Part shown: piece by piece, positions 47,454 through 58,984 of the stretch | Layout: each line of letters starts with the position of its first letter | Numbering within the stretch: the stretch's first letter is position 1 | Origin: Arabidopsis thaliana | Lineage: Eukaryota > Streptophyta > Magnoliopsida > Brassicales > Brassicaceae | NCBI RefSeq assembly: GCF_000001735.4 | Contig: NC_003075.7 | Coordinates: 2,295,001 to 2,359,000, forward strand | Length of the DNA stretch: 64,000 nucleotides | Direction: 5' to 3' | Notes under the pieces: model-generated | Databases searched by the model: none | What the model saw: the letters and a program-made list of their open reading frames with translations, nothing else | What the model was told of the DNA's origin: nothing | Translations under genes and position numbers: made by a program

Positions 47454-50400
47454 TAGTAATGTGAAATTGACATGGTTAAGAATTAAGTTAAATTCTTACT
47501 TAAAAAAAACAAAAAACAAATTTAATAAATTTCAGAGTGATCATTGATATGTCAACATAATTAAAAAAGAAAAGTGTAAAGGAAAAAACAATAACAAAGA
47601 TATTTGCGAATTATGATAAAATATAGAAATATTCTGTTGTTTGAGCTAGGAACAAATCATAAAAGATGAATCAAGCCTTTCCAACGATAACACATCCACT
47701 TCACTTCATTAATTATTTAATTTACTGTTTAATAAGTTTATTAATAATATTGCATTTTAATATGGAAAAATAAATACCAAAATAATGTTATATGAGTCAG
47801 ATTTTACTATGTTATATCATTATGTAAGATTAAGAGAGAGATGGAGATGTCCCAGACTTGGTGGAATCCCGTGGTTGGTCGGATTGGTTATGGCGTGGCT
47901 GTGGCAGGCTTCAGTGGTGGTGGAGGGCAAAGTTGGCCAAAAGAACAAAAAAGAGGAAACAAACGAAATAAAAGGTAGTGTGGAGGAGGCAACTTTGGAG
48001 GCTCTTCGACACCAGATATGACGTATTTACTCCAAGGTTAAAGTACATAAATGTTCATTAGCATCCCAGTAATCCATAGCAACTATCGGATCTTGAATCA
48101 GATTTATATTCAAGGAGTTATGTTTATTGCGTTCAGGCCAAGTAACTGTAGAATTTGTCAAACCCTAAGAAGCTGTTCCGAGATGGGTTATTCGAGGCGC
48201 CATTTGGATGTCAAAATGTTGTCTGATATGCATGGCTGAACCTTTGTGGAGTTACTGATGATACTAATAGCTAAAGATTCAACGGTGGAATTCTGTTTTG
48301 AACGGTTAGTTATTGTTTTATTCTTATGTTTCTGAGACAGTTTATTATCGAGTAAATGGTGACAAGTTCTATTGTTTTATTTGGAAATGAGGTTTGTGGA
48401 TGTCGGATTCACATACTCAAGTATTTATTTGTTTGTGGAAAAAAATATTCTTGAAAACAAAAATCAAATGTAAAAAGCCTAGAATTGATATTGAAATGAC
48501 TATAGTATATTTGCTGAAAAAATTGTGTGTGTCTTACATGGTACAAAACCTTCTTTATTTATACAAAAACCTAGTAATTAATCCTAATTATATGCCATAA
48601 TTCCCCTTTAATGCTTCTGTTTCGGTCTTCGGGTTCAACATTCTAACGTTCGAATTTGAATTAACTTTGATCCTTCATGGGCTTTGCTACTCGACCCACA
48701 ACACCTAAACTGAATTGCTCTCAACTCGGCTTAGCCTCCACCTCGTGATATGGTCACCTCGCGATACCTCTCAACTCGACTTCGGGACTCCTTCCAGGCT
48801 GTACTTCCTGCGGGTCCCTTTTTTACTTACGTGGTAATCTTTTGTTGGTCTTGGACTACTGGTGCAAGATCCGACACCAACAAAAGAAAGGAAACAAAAG
48901 AATTAAAAGTAGTGTGGAGGAGGCAACTTTGGAGGCTCGTTGACACCAGATATGACGTATTTACTCCAAGGTTAAAGTACATAAATGTTCATTAACATCC
49001 TAGTATCCATAATAATATAGAGCTTCAGCTCAGTCCAACCTTTGGAGGCTCGTTGAACGGTTAGTTATTTTTTTATTCTTATGTTTTTGAGACATTTAAT
49101 TATTGAGTAAATAGGGACAAGTTCTAATGTTTTCTTTGAAAACGAGGTTGGACTGAGCTGAAGCTCTATATTATTGTTCCTTCATGGTTTGTGATGTATG
49201 CTTGATGGAGAACCACGCTGAAGTTCCGATAGGTTAGACTGTAGCATCTTTAACAAGTTAAAGACTGTCTTAGTTACTTAGTTTAAGATTAAGCTGAGCA
49301 AGCTATATATTACATTATAAGTAACATATATTTGAATGATGATGGTATATTATATTTATATGTGGATATGTATATAACTATGTACCAACCGAACTAGTAT
49401 TAAAATGGGAACAGAAAATGAATGCGTGTTTGCTGATGATATGATTGTGTGACATACATGCCATTTGTGATAAAGATCAGGTTCCTACCAATAAAAGTCT
49501 CAACATTCTGAAACAGTCTCTACGACCAAACCATGGAATGAACCAGTTTGTGAGTACTCAACGTTCTTCTCACAAAATCAGTGAATTCTTCTTGGGATTT
49601 CGAGTACTCAAGACACATATTACAATACTCAGGAGCAATCATCTCATAAGATACATGTTTTCAATCCGTAGAAAAGAAATTACAATACAACATGATCAAT
49701 TTAAATATTAAAAATCAATTTGAAATCTGTAATTGCCTATATGCATATTTCACTAAAGTTAAATCTAATTTAGTAGATTTACTCTTATTATGAACATAAT
49801 TTAGCAATTATACTACATTCAAATAGATATGGTAAAAGTAAGAAGTGAGTACAATTGTAAATTGAAGTTTAACTTGTGAATAGTTTGTACAAAAAAAAAT
49901 CATAAATTAATGCTCTATAAATTCATAATCACTATAGGTTAATAATTTTGTCTAGTCTCGAGTCGGACAAATGTAAGATATTTAACATAATTCACAAAAA
50001 TAATAAGATAATAATTTGTTTGAAAATCTTGTGTAATTATATGGTCCCATTAGTATCATAAATTAATAATTGTATGCACTTATCAATATATATATAATAT
50101 TGATATATGATTTTTTTTTAGTAAAATATGATTTTAGTATTATTTGTTTTTCTTATATATGCATTAATTGTTGGTGGAGTTCACTTATAATATTTTACTA
50201 CATCAATATTTTGTATTGTTTTCTAGAGATAGTAATTATTTTACCTTTATTTAGTTTTAGGAGGATATTGATTTCTACTAAAAGAAAATTCAGATTTAAA
50301 CTTTTAAGAATTACAAAATAGTCAAAATTGTGTAAAATTAAATAACTATTCATTTAAAAATAAATATTATAATTTCTTTGTTCTGACACTATTAATATAA

Positions 50401-50710
50401 AGAAGTTTTACTTTATTTTGATAAAACAAAAAAATCGTATTGTACTTTCATTATATATAGAAAATCACGTTTTCATAAATAAAACCTAATTTACAATATT
50501 TTTTTTTAATTGACACTTAAATAATTCCGAAAGAAAAAAGGCAATAGGCCATTTTTCAAATCCTAGGCACGTCCATGATCGTTGGTAATCAAAAGAATGT
50601 AATAGGTGGAGAAAAAGAGAGAATGGAGATGATGCATGTCTTTTATACCAAAACTATTTAGCCTACTGAACAAATTGAGGCTCATTTATGTTGTTAACCA
50701 TGAGACCAAA
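47454..50710. other. Gene-poor DNA with local duplications
   Basis: No gene is supported. Segments at about 47945-48080 and 48885-49005 are near copies (both contain GGAGGAGGCAACTTTGGAGG and ACTCCAAGGTTAAAGTAC). About 48296-48400 is similarly repeated at 49053-49150 (TTGAACGGTTAGTTATT). Frames in this zone, such as 47785-48021, show no domain. The remainder is AT-rich. Confidence 0.6.
49011..49175. repeat. Perfect 30-bp inverted repeat, 105-bp loop
   Basis: 49011-49040 is exactly complementary to 49146-49175. The arms start AATAATATAGAGCTTCAGC. Transcription of either strand would give a strong hairpin. It overlaps one of the local duplications described for this stretch. Confidence 0.95.
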
Positions 50711-50711
50711 C

Positions 50712-50937
50712 TCAACGACAGTCCCTAATGGGCTCTTGAGGGTTGGTCTCTTGAGTTATATAGCAAAAATTAAATGAGTGTCTTTGCAAACTAGTACGTT
50801 TTCGAAACTTAATTAGAAAAGTAATACAGTTACTATTTATAATATACAGTTACTATTTATAATATGTAATATAGTCATAATAAGTTTTTTTTCGTGAGAA
50901 AGAGAGAGAGAAACATGTCAGAGAGAGAGAGGGTCAT

Positions 50938-50976
<39 letters not shown>

Positions 50977-52822
50977 TACATTTCTTTCCCTAAAATTTTA
51001 AGAACTATAATACTCGTTTTTAAATTTTATTTTTCTAAAATTGATCGTATAAATAAAAATCTCTGTTTTTTTCTCTATCATTTGATATGCGTTTTGTTTA
51101 ATAATTTTTAAATTTTATTTTTCTGTAATTGTGTAACTAAAGATATAAATACAATTTGTACAGCATAATAATCTGTACAGCGCAATCAGTACACCGCAAT
51201 CTGTGCGGTTGTATCTGTACAGTGCTATCTGTACAGCGTTGTCTGTACAACACTATCTGTACAGCGTTGTCTGTACAACACTATCTGTACAACGCTATCT
51301 CAAAGAAAAACAATTTTTTTAGAGAGAAAACAAATTAAATTAAAATACATAACCAATAATACTTGGATAATACATAAAAAGAGTTATACATTCAAATACT
51401 TGCCACTTTGAAAGAAGTTTAGGTAATCTGCAAAATGCTATTTGTACATCGCTATCTGTACACCCCTATCTGTACAGCGCTGTACAGTGGTCAAATGTAA
51501 GAAAATTTTAAAAACGTATTTGGTTTCGAACAAATATATGTATAGCGCTATCAAATGATGAAATGCATCTGTAAAGAAGGATATTTTTTCGAAACCAAAT
51601 ACGTTTTTAAAATTATCTTACATTTTGACCACTGTACAGCGCTGTACAGATAGCGGTGTACAGTTAGCTATGTACAGATAGCGTTGTGCAAATTACCTAA
51701 ACTTCTTTCAAAGTGACAAGTATAACTGATGATGTATAACTCTTTTTATGTATTATTCAAGTATTATTAGTTATTTATTTTAATTTAATTTGTTTTCTCT
51801 CTAAAAAAATTATTTTTCTTTGAGATAGCGGTGTACAGACAACGTTGTACAGATAGCGTTGTGCAGATACAACCGCACAGATTGCGCCGTACAGATTGCG
51901 CTGTACAGATTACGCTGTACAGATTGTATTTATTCTCTTGTTTAACAATTACAATACAAACAATTTCAAAATTATTAAACAAAACGCATATCAAATGATA
52001 GAGAAAAAACATAGATTTTTATTTATATGATCAATTTTAGAAAAATAAAATTTACAAACGAGTATTTTAGTTTTTAAAATTTGAGGCTAAATGTAATAAA
52101 GGAAAAAAATAAAAAAAATAAAAAAAAATAAATAAATCCTGACCCACCTGACCCACGCTCTCTCTCACACGCTGACTCATTCCCTTATATCTCTCTCTCT
52201 CACCAAACAAAAACAAAACGTACTATGACTATTCTACTAATTATAAATAGTAGATATACTACTTTTCCAATTAAGTTTGGGAAACGTACTATTTTCCAAC
52301 TTATTCCAAATTAAATCATAATTCTGTTTAGGGATTTGGTTGAGAGGGAAGAGAAGAAAAATTATGTCCTGAGTTTTTTTTCATTTCGATTGAATTTTTT
52401 CCTTTTTGTAATCTTCAACTATTCTACATATATGCCTTCAAATCTCGGTAATATTATGGCCTATCGCCCATGATTTCATAATCGGGCTATACATCAACAA
52501 TTGAAAAGTGATTTGGTTGAACATATATTACAAAAATTTGGCGCGAATCAAGCTAACAACTAATCGTTATTCCGTTTTTGATTTATATATGCTTTTGTGT
52601 CATCTATATTTAAAATTGTAGTATTTGTATTAATTATTCAGTTTTATGTAATAAAATATTTATAATTTTTATTTTAATAATAATAATTTTCTTAAAAAAA
52701 TGCATTGAAGGGCTCTATCATTGGACAAAGAAAAAATGGGACTAACAAAAACTCTTGATTTTAAATTTCTCAAAATTTATTGTTTAGAAATTTGGAAGAG
52801 CTCAACCATTGGGGTTGCTCTG
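50712..52822 (+). mobile_element. Harbinger-like repeat family copy C, with nested palindrome
   Basis: The right part (about 52535-52822, ending CCATTGGGGTTGCTC) is related to copies A and B and has the same GAGCAACCCCAATGG end, inverted. The left part starts near AGTCCCTAATGGGCTC. Most of the interior is occupied by the inverted repeat at 50790-52305. No clear target duplication. Confidence 0.55.
50790..52305. repeat. 1.5-kb near-palindrome with GTACAG repeats
   Basis: The left arm (about 50790-51529) and right arm (about 51587-52305) are inverted copies around a loop of about 55 bp. Both include the TAGTACGTTT outer block, a GA-rich block, a T/A homopolymer (36 T at 50939-50974), an array of CTGTACAGCGYTRT-like 14-bp words (about 51170-51300 and 51830-51930), and the ACGTATTTGGTTTCG inner block. 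Open frames in the two arms encode almost the same short Cys-rich peptide on opposite strands, which confirms the symmetry and shows the frames are by-products. I see no transposase. Confidence 0.93.
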
Positions 52823-52902
52823 ACGCTCCGTGTCTTTTTTTTATGACCTTAACACTTGATAAAATTTGAATCTATTTTGATTGGGAGTTACTTTTTTTGC
52901 AG

Positions 52903-54156
52903 ATGGTTAGAAGATGGATGTTGGGTGATGATGATGATGATGATGGTGATGATGATGGTTTGCTTGATTCACTTACTAGCTAGGGAGAGATTAAATCATA
53001 GAACAGATTGAGGAGCAGGTTGGTGTCATGTTCAACAACTTATGCATGGATCAGATCAACAATGTTATGACATTCTCTGAATGAACCAAAGAACATTTGA
53101 AACTTTATGTAAGATGCTAACTAGGAAATATGGATTAGAAGAGTCTGAAAATGTTTACCTTGAGGAATCTGTTGCCATGTTTCTCGAGGTGGTTGGCTAG
53201 GATAAGACTGTTCGAGATATTGCTGCAAGATATCAACGGTCATTGGATACAGTGAAAAGAAAGATTGATGATGTTCTGAGTGCTCTATTAAAGTTTGCAG
53301 CGGATACATTAAAGCCACAAGAAGGTGAGTTTACAAGAGTAAACCCTGTTTTGAAGAATGATGATCGATATTGGCCTTTTTTTAGAGATTGTGTTGGAGC
53401 ACTTGATGGAACTCATGTCCCGGTTCGCCCTCCAAGTCAAACTGCAGAAAAATATAAAGGTAGAAAGCTAGAACCTACAATGAATGTTCTTGCTATATGT
53501 AATTTCGATATGAAATTCATATATGCATATGTCGGTGTACCTGGTAGAGCACATGATACAAAGGTTTTGAATTATTGTGCGACGAATGAACCTATTTCCC
53601 ACATCCGCCTAATGGGAAGTATTATCTTGTTGACTTCGGATATCCCACCAGGACTGGGTATCTTGGTCCACATCGTAGGATGCGATATCATCTTGGTCAG
53701 TTTGGTAGAGGAGGACCACCAGTAACTGCACGAGAGTTGTTCAACCGAAAGCATTCAGGTTTGCGATCTGTGATTGAGAGGACATTTGGAGTATGAAAAG
53801 CAAAATGGAGGATTTTAGATCGTAAGCATCCAAAATATGGTCTGACTAAGTGGATAAAGATTGTAACAGCGACAATGGCACTACACAATTTTATAAGGGA
53901 TTCACATCGGGAAGATCATGATTTTTTATAGTGGCAAAGCATAGAAGAATATCATGTTGATGATGAAGAAGAAGAAGAAGAAGAAGAAGGAGAAGAAGAA
54001 GAAGGAGAGGGAGAAGAAGAAGAAGAAGAAGAAGAAGAAGGAGAAGAAGAAGAAGGAGAAGAACATGTTGCATATAAGCCTATTGGTGACAGAGCGATGG
54101 AAGCTTTACGTAACAACATCACGAACGAATGTAATAAAGGTCGCTTACCTTATTAG
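52903..54156 (+). pseudogene. Harbinger (HARBI1-type) transposase pseudogene
   Basis: The frame begins near ATG 52903 with an Asp-rich start and is interrupted by several stops before 53240. From 53243 an open stretch contains the DDE nuclease core FFRDCVGALDGTHVPV, KYKGRKLEPTMNVLAIC and VGVPGRAHDTKVLN. A frameshift near 53590 follows, after which YLVDFGYP and later [19 protein letters not shown] and TKWIKIVTATMALHNFIR continue in another frame with stops. The first two catalytic Asp and the late Glu (IERTFG) are visible. A Glu-rich tail is encoded by a GAA repeat. It is related to domesticated HARBI1/ALP1-type nucleases but clearly dead here. Confidence 0.9.
53965..54063 (+). repeat. (GAA)n-rich microsatellite
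   Basis: Roughly 100 bp of GAA/GGA trinucleotides within the transposase pseudogene, encoding a poly-Glu tail in the coding frame. Confidence 0.93.
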
Positions 54157-54421
54157 ATATGTTTTTTTTAGTGACTTGGTTTATTATTTTAGTTAACGAT
54201 TTTGTCTATCTTTTTTGCTTATAACTTGGTGTACTACTTTATTGTTATAATTATGCTTATGATTTTTCACAAATTTTTATCGTTATAATTACAAAAGAAA
54301 ACTAAAAATTATAACTAGTTAAATAAAAAATGTTATGGATGTAACTATATTTAGATTACATTTTTTTTATTCAAATATAATTATAATACAAATTTATATT
54401 AAGAAAATAAGAATTAAGTTA

Positions 54422-54595
54422 AAACTAACGCAGCGGCGGCGAAACGAACATAGATACTTGCGGCAGCGGCAGCGTCGGCGGCATCCAAACGAACATAAAT
54501 GTTGCGTCAGCGGCAGTGGCGACGAAACGAATAACAATCTGCGGTAGAGTTTCCCGCTGCCGCTGCCGCCTGCGGTGAACAAACAAACAAACTAA
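54422..54595. repeat. GC-rich block with GCGGC/AACGAACAT repeats
   Basis: A 170-bp island, strikingly GC-rich for this window. It has repeated GCAGCGGCGGCG-type words, AACGAACATA twice and, near the right edge, the inverted CGCTGCCGCTGCCGCC. It looks like subterminal and terminal repeats of a DNA transposon, probably the right end of an element related to the Harbinger pseudogene, but the left counterpart was not found. Confidence 0.55.
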
Positions 54596-54832
54596 ATAAT
54601 GTCTTGTTGGATATGCAATTGAAGAAGATAGGAAACAAAATTCTTAACTTTTTTTTTTGTGTTTTTTAGATACATGGTAATTCGATGGCAACACTACAAG
54701 TTCCAAGTGACGACGTGAGGTTTTTTTTTTATAGGTTGGAGCTCGGTTTTACAGCACCAACGGAGCTCCCACGTCCCCTTCTTCAGTTGATTGAGGTAAG
54801 CGTTAATACGCCATAATTGAGGCTCTCAAAAA

Positions 54833-55460
54833 TTGGACGTACGTATAGTTGCGGGGACACGAGTAGCGATACTTGGGTTTCACGGAACTGCAAAGTCTAG
54901 TCTTTTGAATGTTCTTGCGGGAGATTTAGTTACTGTTTTGAATGTTCTTGCGGGAGATTTAGTTACTGTGGGTGAAGTGAGAATAAGCCAGAACCTGAGG
55001 ATCGGAAGGTACTCTTTTGTGGAGAAGCCCACTTGGATATATTCTTCCTAGATCTTTATCCTCCTCACCCAAGACCAAAGGAAATATATTAAACTTGATG
55101 CGGTGCGTTTGAAACTGATCAGGTTTGGTCTCCCAAGTCAACACCATTACACTTCATTTTCACGATTGTTTGAAGGACAAAAGGCTAAGGTTGTGTTAGC
55201 CTCCATCTCAATGTCCAACCCACACATTTTGCTTTGTTGACGAGCCAACTAATCACTTGGACAAGCCAACTATAACTGCCTTGGGGAATTCACTAAGTTG
55301 GTTCAAAGGAGCAGCTGTGTTGGTTAGTCACGACTCGAGACTTGTATCTTCCGATGTACATTTAAAGACTACCAAATCCAGTCAGAGGTATTCAAAAAAG
55401 TCTTATGAAATCTTGAAAGATGGGGTGAACAAAAGGATTCAATGTTGTCCCTAACTAAGA
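54833..55460 (+). pseudogene. ABCF (GCN20-type) ATPase fragment
   Basis: A degraded ABC ATPase domain of the ABCF type (soluble translation-linked ATPases). It starts with a Walker A-like GFHGTAKSSLLNVLAGDL, where the first Gly of GKS is changed to Ala. An internal 39-bp tandem duplication (about 54903-54980) repeats the LNVLAGDLVTV segment. In changing frames there follow a signature-like [20 protein letters not shown], the Walker B tail [11 protein letters not shown], and [11 protein letters not shown]. Several stops and shifts exclude function. Confidence 0.85.
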
Positions 55461-55760
55461 TCCTTAGTCATAACAACAATGGAAAAGGATTCACAACTAA
55501 CAACCAAAGAAACCAAAATCTTATTCCTCCAAAGGATCCTACAAAAACTCTTCATCATCCACAAATATTCAACGAAGATCTCCATCATTTTATCCAATGA
55601 AAAGCCAAAATAGATACAACCGCGTTTTTGTTTGTAATTGCATGATTATAAAGAGTTCTAGAGATTATCAATTATACATTATACAAACGATAACGAAAAA
55701 AAAAGAAGAAGAAGAGAGTTTTGGACTCATATAGAAGATTCAAAGAGGGTTCAAAACAAA

Positions 55761-56882
55761 TCAAACCTGTGCATTAGCTCCAGCAACAATCTCAAGAATC
55801 TCTCCAGTAATCTTAGCTTGACGCTTTCTATTATACACCATCGAAAGCGATTTCTTGAGATCCGATGCATTATCCGAAGCACTACTCATTGCACTCATTC
55901 TAGCTGCAAGCTCACTAGCCAATGACTCCTGTAATGCCCTAAGAATCTGACTGTTAAGATACAGAGGCAACAAAGCATCAAGAATCTGAACAGGGTCTTG
56001 CTCGAATTGCAAGATCGGCGAGAAATCAGCTGTTGGTGTCCTAAAAGTCTCTCTTTCAACTGTCAATTTCCCTTCTTTTGTCGTTAACCTGAAAAACTCA
56101 TCTTCCGCAGCATCCACACAGGTTCCATTAATGTCACAGATCTCTCCTTTAGGTGATAAAGGCAGTAGCGTGTGGATCACGGGTTCTGATTTGACCAAAG
56201 AGACAAACTTTGTGTACAAGAGCTCGACTTTGTCGACTTCTTCACTTATAAACAGAGAGAAGACATCATCAGCCACAGCTTGAGCTTCTTTAGCCGTAGG
56301 TAAAGTTCCGGCTTCTAGGTATTTGTCGACGGGGATGTACGGGCGACGGAGGAAATAAGAATTTCCCTTCTTGCCCACGCTAATGACTGTGTATTCAAGA
56401 CCTAGACCTTTAAGCTCTTTGATTCTTGCCTCTGCTTTCTTAATGATGAAATTGTTGAATCCACCACATAATCCACGATCACCGGTGACGACAACGAGAG
56501 CTACTTTCTTAACCGGTCTGACTTTGGTTAAGGGAACATCGACATCATCGGTTTGAAGCTGTTCGTTGATGTTGTAAAGAACTTCAACTAGGGTTTCTGA
56601 GAATGGTCGTCCATTGACAACAGCTTCTTGAGCTCTCCTGACTTTAGCTGCAGCGACAAGCTTCATAGCTTCGGTGATCTTTTGAGTGTTTTTGACTGAA
56701 TCGATACGGTCTCTGAGCTCACGAAGAGACGCTTGGAGTGGTGAAACAGAGGAAGCTCGTGAAGGAGGTGAGGAAGTGTTAGTTGGGCACTTGAGAACAG
56801 ATCGGAATGATAAGGAAGATGAATCAGCAGAAAGAGATGGTTTTGATGAAACCCACATTGTTGTTAGATTAGAGCAAGCCAT
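55761..56882 (-). CDS. ATPC1: Chloroplast ATP synthase gamma subunit
   Basis: A single-exon gene of 373 aa on the minus strand. The gamma subunit is the rotating central stalk of chloroplast CF1; it couples proton flow through CFo to ATP synthesis on the thylakoid membrane. Residues 1 to about 50 form a Ser/Thr-rich transit peptide ending before ASLRELRDRIDSVKNTQKIT. The N-terminal and C-terminal coiled-coil helices are present (C-terminus SMVYNRKRQAKITGEILEIV). The chloroplast-specific redox switch EICDINGTC has Cys249 and Cys255, the pair reduced by thioredoxin in light. Length and sequence match ATPC1 (At4g04640). No defects. Confidence 0.98.
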   Translation of the reverse strand: MACSNLTTMWVSSKPSLSADSSSLSFRSVLKCPTNTSSPPSRASSVSPLQASLRELRDRIDSVKNTQKITEAMKLVAAAKVRRAQEAVVNGRPFSETLVEVLYNINEQLQTDDVDVPLTKVRPVKKVALVVVTGDRGLCGGFNNFIIKKAEARIKELKGLGLEYTVISVGKKGNSYFLRRPYIPVDKYLEAGTLPTAKEAQAVADDVFSLFISEEVDKVELLYTKFVSLVKSEPVIHTLLPLSPKGEICDINGTCVDAAEDEFFRLTTKEGKLTVERETFRTPTADFSPILQFEQDPVQILDALLPLYLNSQILRALQESLASELAARMSAMSSASDNASDLKKSLSMVYNRKRQAKITGEILEIVAGANAQV

Positions 56883-57186
56883 TTTTTTGTTGTTTGTTTC
56901 AGACAGTGTTTTGCTCTAACCTTATCTCTCTGTTCTTTTGATTGTATTGTATTGAAGAAGAAGAAAGAAGAGAGGAGAGATTTGAGTGGAGGGAAGAGAA
57001 GGTGATGAGATTAGGTTTGGAGATAAGGTTTTACATTTGCTATTTGGAGTCTGCAAATTGTGGGATCCTCTTTTTGTTGACGTGGCGTTGTATTAGTGGA
57101 TGGTTCGATATCTTCAATGTTTTTTTTTTTTGGGGTGTGTGGTATATATCTTACTTCTTTGTAATTGTTTATCAGCCAACCAATAA
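56883..57186 (-). promoter_or_regulatory. ATPC1 5' UTR and proximal promoter
   Basis: A purine-rich (plus-strand GAAGAAGAAAGAAG, 56954-56970) leader and about 200 bp of proximal promoter. I could not single out a convincing light-response element. Confidence 0.45.
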
Positions 57187-57343
57187 TTGCTTTTTTATTT
57201 TATGAGTTTTGACCCCAAAGAGAGAAAATATCTGACAAAGGATAGAAATTAGAGTAATTAGGTTTGGTTTAATTTCTTTGGTATGGTTTTGGTCCATTAG
57301 TATATATATATACCAATCAAATTACCTTACAATAGACTTAAAA

Positions 57344-57384
<41 letters not shown>

Positions 57385-57625
57385 GTAATCTGGTTTGATT
57401 TGTTAATTGCTTTTTTATTTTATGAGTTTTTGACCCCAACGAGAGAAAATATCTGACAAAGGATAGAAATTAGAGTAATTAGGTTTGGTTTAATTTCTTT
57501 GGTATGGTTTTGGTCCATTAGTATATATATATACCAATCAAATTACCTTACAAGAGACTTAAAATGATATATATATATATGTATATATATATATTTTTTA
57601 ATCTGGTTTAATTTGTTAATTGCTT
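57187..57625. repeat. Tandem duplication, 2 x about 220 bp, upstream of ATPC1
   Basis: 57187-57406 and 57407-57625 are close head-to-tail copies, both starting TTGCTTTTTTATTTTATGAG and containing TTGACCCCAA and GTATATATATATACC. Each holds a variable AT microsatellite. They begin about 300 bp upstream of the ATPC1 start codon. Confidence 0.93.
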
Positions 57626-58933
57626 CAATTTTCTCCAAAATTTTTTTGATAAGCAAAACTTTATAGAGAAAAACAAATATTTGGTTATAACGAAAAAATC
57701 ATATAGTGTAACAACTAACAACAATGGTTTCATTTGTTAATTGCTTCGATTTATTCCAAAAATTCCGATAAAATAATTCTACAGATCAAAACAAATATTA
57801 AAAACTAATATTTGGTTAGAAATTAGAACGAAATAATAAACATATAATAAGAATTAACTAAATTATAGATATAAAAATTTATAAAATTTTATTCATTAAA
57901 TTAATTATAAGATGTTTATATATTAAAATCAATAAAATATTAATTTTATCATGAAAATTGTAGTTTTCTTTTTGGTTAAAATTATATATTATTGTATCTT
58001 CAACTACATCCGGATACATATTTTGGAATATGCTTATTGTTACAAGAACATACCGAAATCACACAGAAACCACAAAAATTCCCAACCTCTTGCTATAAAC
58101 AAGTTCTTAGTTTTATTTGTTTTGTTTTATTTTCATCACCAAACATATTATTACGTACGCTCAGTTTCTCATGGATTTGTACAAACTAATATCATCTTTA
58201 TTAATCACCAACAATCTAGTGACATTCTATTCATCTCTTAAGGATCAAATCGACCTATGAATCTTTGATGCTTACATGAAGTAAAGCTCATTATTCTTTC
58301 CGTCAATTATTGCATACTCGTCCACCATTTCAAATAATAGAACATTAAGGATGCTGAACATGTTGAGTCATACACCTTATTGGATTTAGGGTTATAGTAA
58401 CAATCTATGTAAAATCTGCACCGTATTAATATGAACTCGTTGCTCGAGTTATAAAAGCCCAACCAAACAAAGATTACACATCACACCAGAACTGACTTTA
58501 AAATGAGTTGACCACCCTAAGTACAATGAAGATTATGATCCATCAAATTCAACATTTTCAGTTGCCTAAAAGAGGTAGATCCTTAGTGGAAAGGCAATAC
58601 AAATTGCTACTCATATGTAATATGCAAGAAATGAGTAAGTTCTTTTAAGGGTTTGATTATTTTATTTTCTTTCTTTTTTATTTCTTTGAAATGGAATGAT
58701 GATAATGCAACTTTCAAAATATATAAGACTTCTTTTAGGTCACAAAATTTGATGTTAGTATTTAGGTCACAAAATCGGCACCATCCACGCAATTTGTGTC
58801 AAGTCGATTATGAAATGAATCAAAACCGTGCCTAACCAGAATGTCCTGAATCGAAATCCAAAATGCAAATACCTTACTTAGACAACAAAACATTGATGTA
58901 TCAATATATCTAAAACAACAATAGCTATTGAAA
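57626..58933. other. AT-rich intergenic DNA
   Basis: No gene is supported on either strand. Short frames such as 57951-58241 have no recognisable domains. Confidence 0.5.
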
Positions 58934-58959
58934 GGGGGGGGGGGGGTGGTGGTGGTGGT
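58934..58959. repeat. G13 tract followed by (TGG)n
   Basis: A run of 13 G residues (58934-58946) followed by four TGG units; it could form a G-quadruplex on the plus strand. Confidence 0.9.
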
Positions 58960-58984
58960 ATTTATGTAAGGTACGAGCCCTCTC

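Noticed and set aside
47785..48021. Possible 78-residue gene with Trp-rich start
   Set aside because: Its 3' part belongs to a locally duplicated segment and nothing resembles a known family.
51156..52012. Cys-rich peptides in both arms of the palindrome
   Set aside because: The peptides arise from the GTACAG repeat array and are mirrored by the inverted repeat; no signal peptide or conserved family.
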